This document shows positions 15,431 to 23,010 of a stretch of DNA of 26,226 bases, piece after piece. Where the stretch lies: assembly GCA_964587655.1 (NCBI GenBank), contig CAZPMT010000076.1:1-26226 (forward strand), read 5' to 3'. The notes beneath the pieces were generated by a model that was not told where the DNA came from, ran no database searches, and saw only the letters and a program-made list of their open reading frames with translations. Numbering within the stretch: position 1 is the first letter of the stretch; every line of letters begins with the position of its first letter. The DNA comes from CAZPMT01 sp964587655. GTDB taxonomy: Bacteria > Hydrogenedentota > Hydrogenedentia > Hydrogenedentales > SLHB01. The translations under genes and the position numbers were made by a program.

Positions 15431-17082
15431 GGCCGAATCGCGCTCTTGCCGCGCCGGTGCGTGCGGATTGCCAGTCCTATGAAGACTGCGAAGAGCAACG
15501 GCGCCGTCCACGAAGCCAAAGGAAGCGGTTCCGACGGATGGCTGTCTGCGTCGTAGGGGTCGGTGTGCGCTAGAAACTGCTCAACGGAATCATCGAATCC
15601 GTCGCCGTCGCTGTCGGGGTCGAGGAGGTTTGGAATCCCATCTCCGTCCGGGTCGCCGGTTCCCTCGACTACGTCGGGGATGCCGTCGCGATCCGTGTCG
15701 CCGGAAGAGAGAAGCTGCACATCAAGGCGAATGGCATCACCCGAGCCCACGATGATGCTTTCGACGGTCGTGTCCGCATGTCCGGGCGCCGCGAACGTCA
15801 GCGTGTAGGTCCCGGGCAACAGCATGCGATGGTAGTCGCCGGCGTCGGGGTCCGTGAACACGGGGTGGGCATTGTCCGCCACGCTAACTTTGGCCCAAAG
15901 CGGCGCGCCCGTTACGTAGTCCGTGACGATACCCCGAACGCCGATATGCACCGCATCGAGATAACTCAGCATGGACTCCTCGTTATCCGTCCAGAAGCCT
16001 GGAAGTAAACTCGACGCGGGACGTTTCACGTTCGAGACCTCGATGGTCACATCCGTGCCACTCAGGTACCGGTAGCACCAGTCCTGCATGCCGCCGGTGA
16101 TCTTGTACCAGTCTGCGCCGTTCGTTATCCCGTCGGAAAACTGCGTGCTGTCCCACATCGGGATGTTGTGCTCGGAGTAACGTCGCGAGATATTCCGGAT
16201 GAGGGTGTCGTCAGGCGTCGGCGAGTTGACGCCACTGGGTTTTCCATCGTCGTCGTAGGGGTAGTTTACCACGAGCGCCCCGGTGTGGAAGTTCGCCGAC
16301 AACACGATGCTTTTGCCGGCCCGCCATTGCATCATCTTCGCCACTTCCGTTGGCCGGCCCGCGGTGACCAGCGGTTCGCCGTCAAACAGCGTACCCGTGA
16401 AATCGCCCGGGTATGCGGGGAACTCCCGGTTCAAATCGTATCCCTGCGCATTGTAGCGCGTCCCCGCCTCGACGATCTCGAGACCGTCGGGGTTCATCAG
16501 CGGGATAATCCAGATCGCGGTTTTATTGACCAGATCCGTGATCCGCTGGTCCGTGCCGTAATCATTCAGCAGCCGATCAATCAGATACATGCACAGTTCC
16601 ATGCCCACGGGCTCGTCGCCGTGCATTGTCGAAACGTATGCGAACTCGGGCTCGTCTTCCTCCACGTCGGGGTTGCCGGTGATCAGCAGGGCCTTGATCT
16701 GACGTCCCTGAAATGACGTGCCAATACTCGACAGGCGGCAGATGCCGGGATGCGCCATCGCGTATAATTGCAGAGCCGACATGAGCGTCGCATAGGAATG
16801 ATAGTCCCCAAGCGCCTTCGCCGGGCTTGGCTGCCGCTCGATCTCGACGACGCCGTATCCCGTCTCCTTGAGACGCTGGACTTCCTCTTGTGTAGCGTAA
16901 ATCGTGACAACGTTGCCGCGCACGTTGTCGATGTCATACCCTGCTTCGACAAGCTGTTGCACGGCAGCGGGACCGGGCACGGTCACTTCAACGACCGAGA
17001 TGGGTCCCACGCGCGGCCCGGCGGCATCCGCTGATGCCGCCATCAGAAGGTTCATAAAGGCAATAACCGCGCAAGTCCGCAT
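15427..17082 (-). CDS. Secreted M14 zinc carboxypeptidase with Ca-binding repeats and C-terminal membrane anchor
   Basis: The 551-residue paralogue of the downstream gene has a signal peptide (VIAFMNLLMAASADA), the same N-terminal region (GPRVGPISVVEVTV...VRGNVVTIYAT) and a complete M14 domain: H154 and E157 (MHGDEPVG), H266 (NFHTGALVVNYP), E348 (TIEVSNVK). A transthyretin-like domain follows (about 380-455). Instead of a dockerin it ends with thrombospondin-3-like DxDxDG repeats (about 462-512), then a hydrophobic helix (521-540: PLASWTAPLLFAVFIGLAI) and a basic tail (RTHRRGK). That layout is typical of a sorting or anchoring signal. The protein probably trims C-terminal residues from extracellular peptides at the cell surface. 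The ATG at 17082 begins the signal peptide; longer starts lack support. Confidence 0.93.
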   Translation of the reverse strand: MRTCAVIAFMNLLMAASADAAGPRVGPISVVEVTVPGPAAVQQLVEAGYDIDNVRGNVVTIYATQEEVQRLKETGYGVVEIERQPSPAKALGDYHSYATLMSALQLYAMAHPGICRLSSIGTSFQGRQIKALLITGNPDVEEDEPEFAYVSTMHGDEPVGMELCMYLIDRLLNDYGTDQRITDLVNKTAIWIIPLMNPDGLEIVEAGTRYNAQGYDLNREFPAYPGDFTGTLFDGEPLVTAGRPTEVAKMMQWRAGKSIVLSANFHTGALVVNYPYDDDGKPSGVNSPTPDDTLIRNISRRYSEHNIPMWDSTQFSDGITNGADWYKITGGMQDWCYRYLSGTDVTIEVSNVKRPASSLLPGFWTDNEESMLSYLDAVHIGVRGIVTDYVTGAPLWAKVSVADNAHPVFTDPDAGDYHRMLLPGTYTLTFAAPGHADTTVESIIVGSGDAIRLDVQLLSSGDTDRDGIPDVVEGTGDPDGDGIPNLLDPDSDGDGFDDSVEQFLAHTDPYDADSHPSEPLPLASWTAPLLFAVFIGLAIRTHRRGKSAIRP

Positions 17083-17123
17083 AGGGCTTCTTCGCAAGAA
17101 AACAAGAGTAACCAGCCATCTCC

Positions 17124-17132
17124 AGTATACCA
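17124..17132 (-). promoter_or_regulatory. Extended -10 promoter of the carboxypeptidase pair
   Basis: The minus strand reads TGGTATACT (TGn plus a five-of-six -10 box), about 42 bases before the ATG at 17082 and after the stop of the Hyi-like gene. The -35 region is not recognisable. Confidence 0.4.
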
Positions 17133-17229
17133 GATATCCCCGGGCAGGGCGCGACTTCGCCCAGCCCGTGTGGGCGGGCGACTGGGTGGACAAGGGGCTG
17201 CAACACCGTGCGCTAGGTCTCGTCAACCG

Positions 17230-18117
17230 CTATGCGAAATCCAGACACGCCAGCGTAGCTTTCAGCGTGTCTTCGTAGTTCTTTGTCGAGTGTCCGCACT
17301 CGAGCGCGACGAAGTCCTTGTAGTTCGTGGCGGCGATGGCCTTGAAGATGTTCTTGTAGTTGAGTTCGCCGGTGCCGGGCTCCTTGCGTCCGGGATTGTC
17401 CGCGACGTGGAAATGGCCGATCCGATCGATGTTCTTCGTGATGTTGCGGATCACGTTTCCTTCCGTGATCTGCTGGTGGTAGATGTCGAAGAGCATCTTC
17501 ACGTTCGGGCTGTTGACCGCCTCCAGGATCGCCATCGTCTGGTCCGTGCGCGTCAGGAAGTAGCCCTTGTGATCCACAAGCGGATTCAGCGCCTCCATCA
17601 CGAGGATCACGCCGTTGTCCTCGGAGATCGGGGCAAGGCGCTTGACGCACTTGATCACGTTCTCCATTTGTTCCTCGTAGGAGACGTCCTTGCGTTCGTT
17701 TCCGCTCAAACCGACCAGGTGCTTGCAGTTCACCTTCTTCGCGAGGGCCACGCGTTCCTTGAATGACTCGACCACTTTGTCATGGTCCTCGCGCGTGACC
17801 ATCGTACCGGGTCCGATCTTACCCGCACCGCCCGTGCAACTCAGTTCCATGCCGAGGGAATCAGCCTTCTTACGAAGCGCATCGAGGTCGCCGGATGCCC
17901 CGAGCCATTCATATGCCGGCAGACCCCACGCCGCAGCCACCTCGACCTTCTGCTCGGGTTTCTCGCCCGGGAACCAGTCAATGGGCGCCGAAATCCGCAG
18001 CTTCACCTTCGAGAACGGCTTGTCCGCTGGGGGTTCGGCCATTGCCGGTGTGTTCTTCAAGAGCACGGCGCCGCCGGTAACGGCAGCGCAGCCCGCCAAG
18101 AATCCACGTCGATCCAT
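17230..18117 (-). CDS. Tat-exported hydroxypyruvate isomerase-like TIM barrel
   Basis: The 295-residue protein starts with a twin-arginine signal (RRGFLAG at 3-9, then a hydrophobic stretch ending AMAE). The TIM barrel is of the hydroxypyruvate isomerase / xylose isomerase-like family. Metal and catalytic residues are visible: E175 (VMEALNPL), D211 and H214 (LFDIYHQQ), H237 (HFHVAD) and E273 (ALECGHS), plus E251 of the GELNY segment. A perfect AGGAGGA lies 6 bases before the ATG at 18117; an upstream in-frame start at 18147 would bury it. The gene follows the Gfo/Idh oxidoreductase by 44 bases, and both are Tat-exported, so the pair probably works on the same sugar or cyclitol outside the cytoplasm. 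Confidence 0.9.
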   Translation of the reverse strand: MDRRGFLAGCAAVTGGAVLLKNTPAMAEPPADKPFSKVKLRISAPIDWFPGEKPEQKVEVAAAWGLPAYEWLGASGDLDALRKKADSLGMELSCTGGAGKIGPGTMVTREDHDKVVESFKERVALAKKVNCKHLVGLSGNERKDVSYEEQMENVIKCVKRLAPISEDNGVILVMEALNPLVDHKGYFLTRTDQTMAILEAVNSPNVKMLFDIYHQQITEGNVIRNITKNIDRIGHFHVADNPGRKEPGTGELNYKNIFKAIAATNYKDFVALECGHSTKNYEDTLKATLACLDFA

Positions 18118-18161
18118 GTAGAGTCCTCCTTTACGTCTTGGGTACAAACCAACAGCGCGTC

Positions 18162-19415
18162 CTACTTTCCCTTGCCGGGCGATGGCACCGGGTCCAACGG
18201 ATAAGGCTTGCTAAAGTCCATGACCTCCGGCACGAGCTTGAGATCCGTGTTCAAGGCCTTGTTCCACACCTGCACCTGCCCCGTGTACGCCGCCATGCGG
18301 CCCATGATGGCCGTCATCGTCGATTCCGCCACCTGAACGCCTTCGTTGAGGTACGGGCCTTCACCGCGAACGCTCTTCACGAGATCGATGTGCTCCTGGA
18401 CATAGGGGCTCTTGTCGCCCTTGCCCAGATTTGTGCAGTTGCTGCGGCCCTTCGTGCCCACCACGTCTTCGAAGACGCCTTCCGCGCAGCCGTTCCAATG
18501 CCGGCAGAAGCTGGTCATATGGACGCCGTTCTCGTACTCATAGTCGCACGCGAAGTGATCATAGATGTCGCCGTACTTCTCTTCAGCCGGCTTCCACGTG
18601 CGCCCGCCCATCGCGAACACGCGGATCGGATGGGCGTTCATGACCCAGTTGCACACGTCGAGATTGTGTACGTGCTGCTCGACGATGCTGTCGCCGGCCA
18701 CCCAGCACTGCCCGTACCAATTCCGAATGCGGTATTCAAGATCGTTCCATCCCGCTTGGCGGTCTTTTGCGAACGGCAAGCCGCCGCACCAATACGCACG
18801 CATAGCGAGGATGTCACCGATTTCACCGTCCTGGATCTTCTTGATCGTCTCGACGTACTCCTTCTGATGACGCCGCTGCGTGCCGGCCACCCACGACAGC
18901 TTCAACTCTTTGGCCTTTTCGGCTGCGGCGATGACCCGCCGGACGCCTTCGGGATCCACAGCGGAAGGCTTCTCCGTGAAGAGGTGCTTCTTTGCATTGA
19001 CGGCCGCCTCGATATGTTTCGGCCGGGAATACGGCAGCGTTCCCTCGATCAGGATGTCGATGTCCGTCTTCAGGATCTTCTCGTAAGCGTCAAGACCGAC
19101 GAAACAACGATCGTCCTTCACCGCATATCCCTTGGCGACCTCGGGATTCTTATGGTTCTTGATCTGCTCGCGCGAACCCTTCAGCCTATCCTCGAAAAGA
19201 TCCGCCATCGCGATCAGCTTCACGTTGTTCTCGCCCTCGAGCATGTTGATGGCCGCGCCGGTCCCGCGGTTACCGCAACCCAACAACCCCACTTTCAACG
19301 TGCCCGAATTGGATTTCTTGGCCAGCGCGTCCCCCGACAGAATCGCGAAACCCGCCACGGCCGACGCCTTTGCGAAATCCCGCCTGCTGATGCCGTTCCG
19401 TTCCTTGCTATCCAT
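18162..19415 (-). CDS. Tat-exported Gfo/Idh/MocA family oxidoreductase
   Basis: The 417-residue protein has a Tat motif (SRRDFAK at 10-16) and hydrophobic stretch. A Rossmann domain follows with the NAD(P)-binding GLLGCGNRGTG (43-53) and the conserved EKP (148-150). The C-terminal alpha/beta substrate-binding domain contains the likely catalytic HVHNLDVCNW. The pattern matches the exported Gfo/Idh group expanded in Planctomycetes and relatives, whose members oxidise or rearrange sugars and inositols, using tightly bound cofactor as in glucose-fructose oxidoreductase. I chose the ATG at 19415 with GGGAG 8 bases upstream; the frame to 19457 adds a leader lacking homology. It is co-directional with the Hyi-like gene 44 bases downstream and likely forms one operon with it. 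Confidence 0.92.
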   Translation of the reverse strand: MDSKERNGISRRDFAKASAVAGFAILSGDALAKKSNSGTLKVGLLGCGNRGTGAAINMLEGENNVKLIAMADLFEDRLKGSREQIKNHKNPEVAKGYAVKDDRCFVGLDAYEKILKTDIDILIEGTLPYSRPKHIEAAVNAKKHLFTEKPSAVDPEGVRRVIAAAEKAKELKLSWVAGTQRRHQKEYVETIKKIQDGEIGDILAMRAYWCGGLPFAKDRQAGWNDLEYRIRNWYGQCWVAGDSIVEQHVHNLDVCNWVMNAHPIRVFAMGGRTWKPAEEKYGDIYDHFACDYEYENGVHMTSFCRHWNGCAEGVFEDVVGTKGRSNCTNLGKGDKSPYVQEHIDLVKSVRGEGPYLNEGVQVAESTMTAIMGRMAAYTGQVQVWNKALNTDLKLVPEVMDFSKPYPLDPVPSPGKGK

Positions 19416-19578
19416 CTGCACATCTCCCTCGAAAGAAAAGCTCCTGTTTCCGGCCACACGGTATTTCCGGACGTCAGGCCCAACTCAGCCCACGCTGCAT
19501 TCCACGGCCTTCCGGACCCGTTCCAAGTAGGATAACACACATCACCCGGCGAGCAACATCCGTTGAAGCGCCTCGCAA

Positions 19579-19656
19579 TTCCGTGGCCGCGACGTCCTCG
19601 TCGCGTTGTGCGCGCGGACCTTGAAGTAACGCGACGCGGACGTCGCGGCCACGGAA
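19579..19656. repeat. Long imperfect palindrome, 29-bp arms
   Basis: The arms at 19579-19607 and 19628-19656 are reverse complements at 28 of 29 positions, flanking a 20-base loop. They are very GC-rich (outer ends TTCCGTGGCC and GGCCACGGAA). The element lies between the stop of the glycosyltransferase gene and the start of the Gfo/Idh gene, both minus-strand. It could terminate the first transcript, but no U-run follows the stem. It may instead be a dispersed REP-like or miniature element. Confidence 0.88.
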
Positions 19657-19690
19657 GTCAGTACGTGCATCGCCGCGGTGAGCATGCTGG

Positions 19691-21094
19691 CTACTTGAGG
19701 TGGGGGAGCGTCTTCTCGAGATTGGTGTGCGCGCCGCGATGGCCAGGGTCCGCGGCCAGGCAGTTCTCGAAGGCCTCTTGGGCCTCCTCGTAACGCTGCT
19801 GGCGATAGAGAACCACGCCGAGGTTGTTGTATGCGGACACGATGCCGCCGCGGCCGGCGGCCAGGAAGTGCGCCTTCGCCTTCTCGAAGAGATTGTCATA
19901 GTAGTAGAGCTCTCCGATGGCGTTATGGATTTCGGGATAGCTCACGCCGTTGGCGGCCAGGGTTTCGAGGAACTCGCGCGCTTCGGCCCGCCGCTCGAGG
20001 CGGAGCATCTGGTGAATGTACAGATCAAGCGCCTGCGCGGAACGCGGGTTGGCCTCGAGGGCCTTCCGTGATGCCGCGGCAGCTTCCGCGAGCCGTCCTG
20101 CCCCCTGGAGGGCCACGCTCAGGTAACGCTGCCCGTCGTCCCATTCCGGGTCAAGATCGATGCAGCTTTCAAAGCATTCGACCGCCGTGGCCCACTCCTT
20201 CTCGTCGGCGTGGATGACGCCGAGGTTCCGCCACGCTTCCGCGAGGGCGGGATCGAGTTCTAGGGCCAGCCGCAACGAACGTTTTGCTTCCTCGCTCCGT
20301 TTGAGGAGATGCAGGACGCCACCCAGATCTTTCAGCACGCCCGCGTTGGAAGGATCCCGGTGCAGGGCATCCCTGTAGGCGGCCGCGGCGCGCGCATAGT
20401 CGTTCACTTCGGCATACTGATTCCCGAGTTCGACGTGCGCCTTCGGGTCTTCCGGGTTTGCCTCGACCTTCCGGCGGCCGAGTTCGATGTACATCTCCTG
20501 CTTGCGAAGGATGCGCTCCGGGCTTTTCAGATAAGGATAGTGGTGGACAGGCACATCGCATTCGACGGGCCGGATTCCGTGCGCCTCGAGCGAAGCATGG
20601 ACGAGTTCGTGAAGCCGTCCTTCAAAACGCGCCCCCACGTTGTTCGGAAAGAGGCGGACCTTTGTGCTGGGATACCATCCCGCGAAGCCTTGGGCGCGCG
20701 GGTCGTCCGGACCGCACGGATGAAACTCGCTCACCGAGATCGTGTTGGTGTAATTCCGCGTCGTGAACCGATGGCAGAAGATCTGCGAACCGTCAGCCAG
20801 CCCGCGAATCTTCGGGAAGTCCTCCGGCGCGATCCGTTCGTCCGCGTCCAGGATGAAGATCCAGTCTCCCTTACAGCCGCGCAGAGATTCATTCCGCGCA
20901 GCCGAGAAATCATCACACCAAATGAAGAAAGTGATGTCTGCTTTGTATTCACGCGCGATCTCGACGGTATTGTCGCTCGAGCCGGTGTCCACAATGCGGA
21001 TCTGATCGGCCAGTCCACGAATGCTCGCGAGGCATTCCGCGATCTGTTCCGACTCGTCCTTCACTATCATTGCGACCGATATAGATCGACCCAC
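19691..21094 (-). CDS. Family 2 glycosyltransferase fused to TPR repeats
   Basis: In this 467-residue protein, residues 1-100 form a GT2 GT-A fold: SISVAMIVKDESEQIAECL, IVDTGSSDNT (34-43), and the metal-binding DxD as ILDADER (81-87). About residues 210-465 are tandem tetratricopeptide repeats (for example VELGNQYAEVNDYARAAAAYRDALHRDP, AEAWRNLGVIHADEKEWATAVECFESCIDLDP). This architecture matches SunS-like and other GT2-TPR proteins that glycosylate protein or peptide acceptors, with TPRs for partner binding. The start is GTG at 21094 with GAGGA 8 bases upstream. It is tightly coupled to the small gene before it (4-base gap). Confidence 0.92.
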   Translation of the reverse strand: MGRSISVAMIVKDESEQIAECLASIRGLADQIRIVDTGSSDNTVEIAREYKADITFFIWCDDFSAARNESLRGCKGDWIFILDADERIAPEDFPKIRGLADGSQIFCHRFTTRNYTNTISVSEFHPCGPDDPRAQGFAGWYPSTKVRLFPNNVGARFEGRLHELVHASLEAHGIRPVECDVPVHHYPYLKSPERILRKQEMYIELGRRKVEANPEDPKAHVELGNQYAEVNDYARAAAAYRDALHRDPSNAGVLKDLGGVLHLLKRSEEAKRSLRLALELDPALAEAWRNLGVIHADEKEWATAVECFESCIDLDPEWDDGQRYLSVALQGAGRLAEAAAASRKALEANPRSAQALDLYIHQMLRLERRAEAREFLETLAANGVSYPEIHNAIGELYYYDNLFEKAKAHFLAAGRGGIVSAYNNLGVVLYRQQRYEEAQEAFENCLAADPGHRGAHTNLEKTLPHLK

Positions 21095-21098
21095 GGTA

Positions 21099-21455
21099 TC
21101 AGTCCTCGGAACTCTCTATCGCGGTGTTGTCCACGAAACTTGGTTTAGCGGACAAGGCATCCGGGTCTTTCGGAGATGCCGGCCGAATGGCCGCCGCGGC
21201 CAAGAGCGCCCTATACGTATCAAGATCGACCGTGTCGCCACTGGTGACGAGCCGGGTCGATCCGTTGACGGTCACCCCGAACTGCCGCACGACTTCCCTG
21301 CGCCGCTTGTAGATGCTCCCTTTGAGCATCATGTCGAAATCGACGCGAAACAGCTCTTGTTCGCGGTCCGGCGTCGCCCCGTCCGAAGGGCGGAGATGAA
21401 ACGGCGCCACGGATCGGCCACGCCGACGGAAAAGAGAACCAAGGAAACCTGTCAC
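21099..21455 (-). CDS. Small hypothetical protein upstream of the glycosyltransferase
   Basis: The 118-residue protein starts at a GTG (21455), with stop codons blocking upstream extension. The composition is mixed: a basic N-terminus (LFRRRGRS), then a compact alpha/beta stretch (ELFRVDFDMMLKGSIYKRRREVVRQFGVTVNGSTRLVTSGDTVDLDTYRALLAA) with an acidic tail. There is no signal peptide or helix that would insert in membrane. I do not recognise a family. Its stop lies 4 bases from the glycosyltransferase GTG and a promoter-like -10 precedes it, which supports a real co-transcribed gene. A role with the glycosyltransferase is possible but only inferred. Confidence 0.65.
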   Translation of the reverse strand: MTGFLGSLFRRRGRSVAPFHLRPSDGATPDREQELFRVDFDMMLKGSIYKRRREVVRQFGVTVNGSTRLVTSGDTVDLDTYRALLAAAAIRPASPKDPDALSAKPSFVDNTAIESSED

Positions 21456-21509
21456 TGCGTTTGATGAACTCTGCGTGTTATGATATCAACTGCATCCTCA
21501 AGCAATCTG

Positions 21510-21539
21510 ATTATACCGCACTCGCGCTCCCCTCAACAA
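21510..21539 (-). promoter_or_regulatory. Possible promoter of the glycosyltransferase unit
   Basis: The minus strand has a perfect TATAAT (21515-21510), with TTGTTG 18 bases upstream (21539-21534). TTGAGG at 15-base spacing is the alternative -35. The transcript would start about 48 bases before the GTG at 21455. Confidence 0.45.
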
Positions 21540-21584
21540 GGATCTCAAACGCGGTTCTTGCCCGACGCCAACCCGAACAAGAAG

Positions 21585-21630
21585 GGCGCTGATGGAAACA
21601 CAGTAGCCTGCCTTGGGTTCCATCAGCGCC
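21585..21630 (-). terminator. Hairpin after the HEAT-repeat lipoprotein gene
   Basis: GGCGCTGATGGAA (21585-21597) and TTCCATCAGCGCC (21618-21630) are perfect 13-base complements around a 20-base loop, starting 20 bases past the stop codon of the minus-strand HEAT gene. The position suits a terminator or 3'-end stabiliser. The downstream minus-strand sequence is pyrimidine-rich (CTTCTTGTTC) but has no clean U-tract. Confidence 0.6.
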
Positions 21631-21649
21631 GGTGCAATACTACTAATAT

Positions 21650-22789
21650 CTACGGGGCCGGTGGCGTCGGCGGTGCGGCCGGCGGTGCGGCTGGCGGCGT
21701 GGCCGGTGGTGCGACCGGTGGCGTCGGCGGTGCGACCGGTGGTGCGGCTGGCGGCGTCGGCGGTGCGACCGGTGGTGCGGCTGGCGGCGTCGGCGGTGCG
21801 GCCGGAGCGGCAACAGCCGGCGTGCCTAGTCGGGAGTTTATCTCAACAAGGGCAAGTTTCGCCGCTTGTTGTACTTTCTGACTGGGATCCTTCTCCGCGC
21901 ACTCTGTCAGCGGTGCAATCGAGGGCTGGTTGCCCGAGCGACCCAGGGCTTCCGCGGCGATTGCCCGGATGGACTCGTCGATCGTCGTGTCCTTCAGCGC
22001 ATCGTGGAGAATGTCGATACTGTCCGATGCGTACTGGGCCGAAAGCACTGACACGATATCGCCCTTCTCCATCGGTGTCGTATCGGGCTTGCGATACAGA
22101 TCCGCGAAAGCCTTGAGGCCCTCGGGCGAACGCGTCGCAAGGCCGCGAATGGCCTGGAACCGCACCTGTCGTTCCGGATCGGTTTTCAGGGCGTTCAGTG
22201 CGGCATCGGATTCCGCGCTTAAAATGGCTCCCAAAAGGCTTGTCGCGCAGACGCGGGTCGTGAGGTCGTTGCCTTGGGCGGTCAAAGCGACGACGCGCGT
22301 GGCCTGGCTGGCGTCCGGCGAGGTCATCAGGCTCATCGCGGCCAGCGCTTTTGCAAACGGGGAGGACGACTTGTCGGCCATCACGTCGTACAACGGCGAG
22401 AGCGACCCAGGGCCTCCCTTCGCGATCTCACGCGCAAGCGCGACGCCTTCCGTGATATTCGGCCGCTCCCGCGAAGCGCTCTTTGCCAGATCCATCCAGA
22501 ACGCCAGTTGCTGGTCCTTGGGGACCGCAGAGCTTCCGCCGGAAAGTGAAATACCCATCTGATTCGGCTGATTGCCGCCCGGCGCTGCGGGAGATGCCGG
22601 AGGCGCCGCGGCGGGGGACGTCGGAGGCGCAACGGCGGGGGACGCCGGAGGCGCCGCGGGGGACACCGGAGGCGCCGGCGAGCCACAACTCACGGCTATG
22701 ATCATCACGACACATGCAAGGACGTACAGACGCGCCTTAGTCGGCACAAGCCGCGGGCGCCATAACTGGATTACGCTTCGCTTTAGCAT
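21650..22789 (-). CDS. HEAT-repeat lipoprotein with Pro/Ala-rich tail
   Basis: The 379-residue protein has an N-terminal hydrophobic stretch (LYVLACVVMIIAVSC) ending in a lipobox-like site at C35 followed by GS; -3 is Ala, so lipidation is likely but not textbook. Residues 36-75 and 323-379 are Pro/Ala/Ser/Val repeats. Between them, about 140-318, lie HEAT-like helical pairs (FAKALAAMSLMTSPDASQAT, VRFQAIRGLATRSPEGLKA, ESIRAIAAEALGRSGNQPSI, QKVQQAAKLALVEI). HEAT repeats act as protein-binding scaffolds; no partner is evident. The ATG at 22789 has GGAGAG 6 bases upstream; the longer frame to 22894 runs through an intergenic hairpin and is rejected. It is divergent from the coiled-coil gene. Confidence 0.85.
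   Translation of the reverse strand: MLKRSVIQLWRPRLVPTKARLYVLACVVMIIAVSCGSPAPPVSPAAPPASPAVAPPTSPAAAPPASPAAPGGNQPNQMGISLSGGSSAVPKDQQLAFWMDLAKSASRERPNITEGVALAREIAKGGPGSLSPLYDVMADKSSSPFAKALAAMSLMTSPDASQATRVVALTAQGNDLTTRVCATSLLGAILSAESDAALNALKTDPERQVRFQAIRGLATRSPEGLKAFADLYRKPDTTPMEKGDIVSVLSAQYASDSIDILHDALKDTTIDESIRAIAAEALGRSGNQPSIAPLTECAEKDPSQKVQQAAKLALVEINSRLGTPAVAAPAAPPTPPAAPPVAPPTPPAAPPVAPPTPPVAPPATPPAAPPAAPPTPPAP
21661..21810. repeat. 33-bp tandem repeat encoding the Pro/Ala tail
   Basis: Two identical 33-bp units (21724-21756, 21757-21789) are followed by a partial third from 21790 and flanked by degenerate copies. On the minus strand each encodes an 11-residue PPTPPAAPPVA-type unit of the HEAT lipoprotein tail. 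The multiple-of-three period keeps the frame, so copy number can vary without breaking the protein. Confidence 0.85.
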
Positions 22790-22837
22790 AGGATCTCTCC
22801 ACATTGGTTCGTTCTCGGTCGTCCAACTTCGACTATC

Positions 22838-22870
22838 CCCACAGTTTGTCAAGCCACGACAAACTGTGGG
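22838..22870. repeat. 33-nt palindromic element, intergenic copy
   Basis: The arm CCCACAGTTTGTC (22838-22850) and its perfect complement GACAAACTGTGGG (22858-22870) flank the 7-base loop AAGCCAC. The same element, differing at one loop base, lies inside the gene at 24811-25785. Here it sits between the divergent starts of the HEAT lipoprotein and coiled-coil genes. On the minus strand it contains TTGACA across loop and stem, but no -10 box lies at a matching distance. Confidence 0.9.
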
Positions 22871-23010
22871 AAACATGACAACTGAGTATATCACAGGTGA
22901 TTTGCGAAATGTCTAACCGAAGGCGTCTAATAGCAGCGGTGAAGCCGTTGGCGTCTGCCCGCGGTACAGCGTCCGCGACACTGGGCAGCCGCCCGGAGGA
23001 AATATCCGCC

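Noticed and set aside
17158..17176. Small hairpin (CGCCCA and TGGGCG) between the Hyi-like and carboxypeptidase genes
   Set aside because: The 6-bp stem in GC-rich DNA with no T-run is within chance.
18138..19535. 465-codon plus-strand ORF across the Gfo/Idh gene
   Set aside because: It is antisense to a well-supported oxidoreductase with intact motifs, and its translation is Arg/His/Leu-rich without domain structure.
21661..21810. Possible CRISPR-like tandem array
   Set aside because: Units are contiguous 33-bp coding repeats without unique spacers, and no cas genes are nearby.
21480..21881. Gly/Ala-rich plus-strand ORF resembling a PE-PGRS-type protein
   Set aside because: It is the complement of the Pro/Ala repeat tail of the HEAT lipoprotein. 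The start has no RBS and only the repeat gives it its look.
22790..22894. N-terminal extension of the HEAT lipoprotein through the 33-nt hairpin
   Set aside because: A good RBS (GGAGAG) and a lipoprotein signal place the start at 22789, so this hairpin copy is intergenic.
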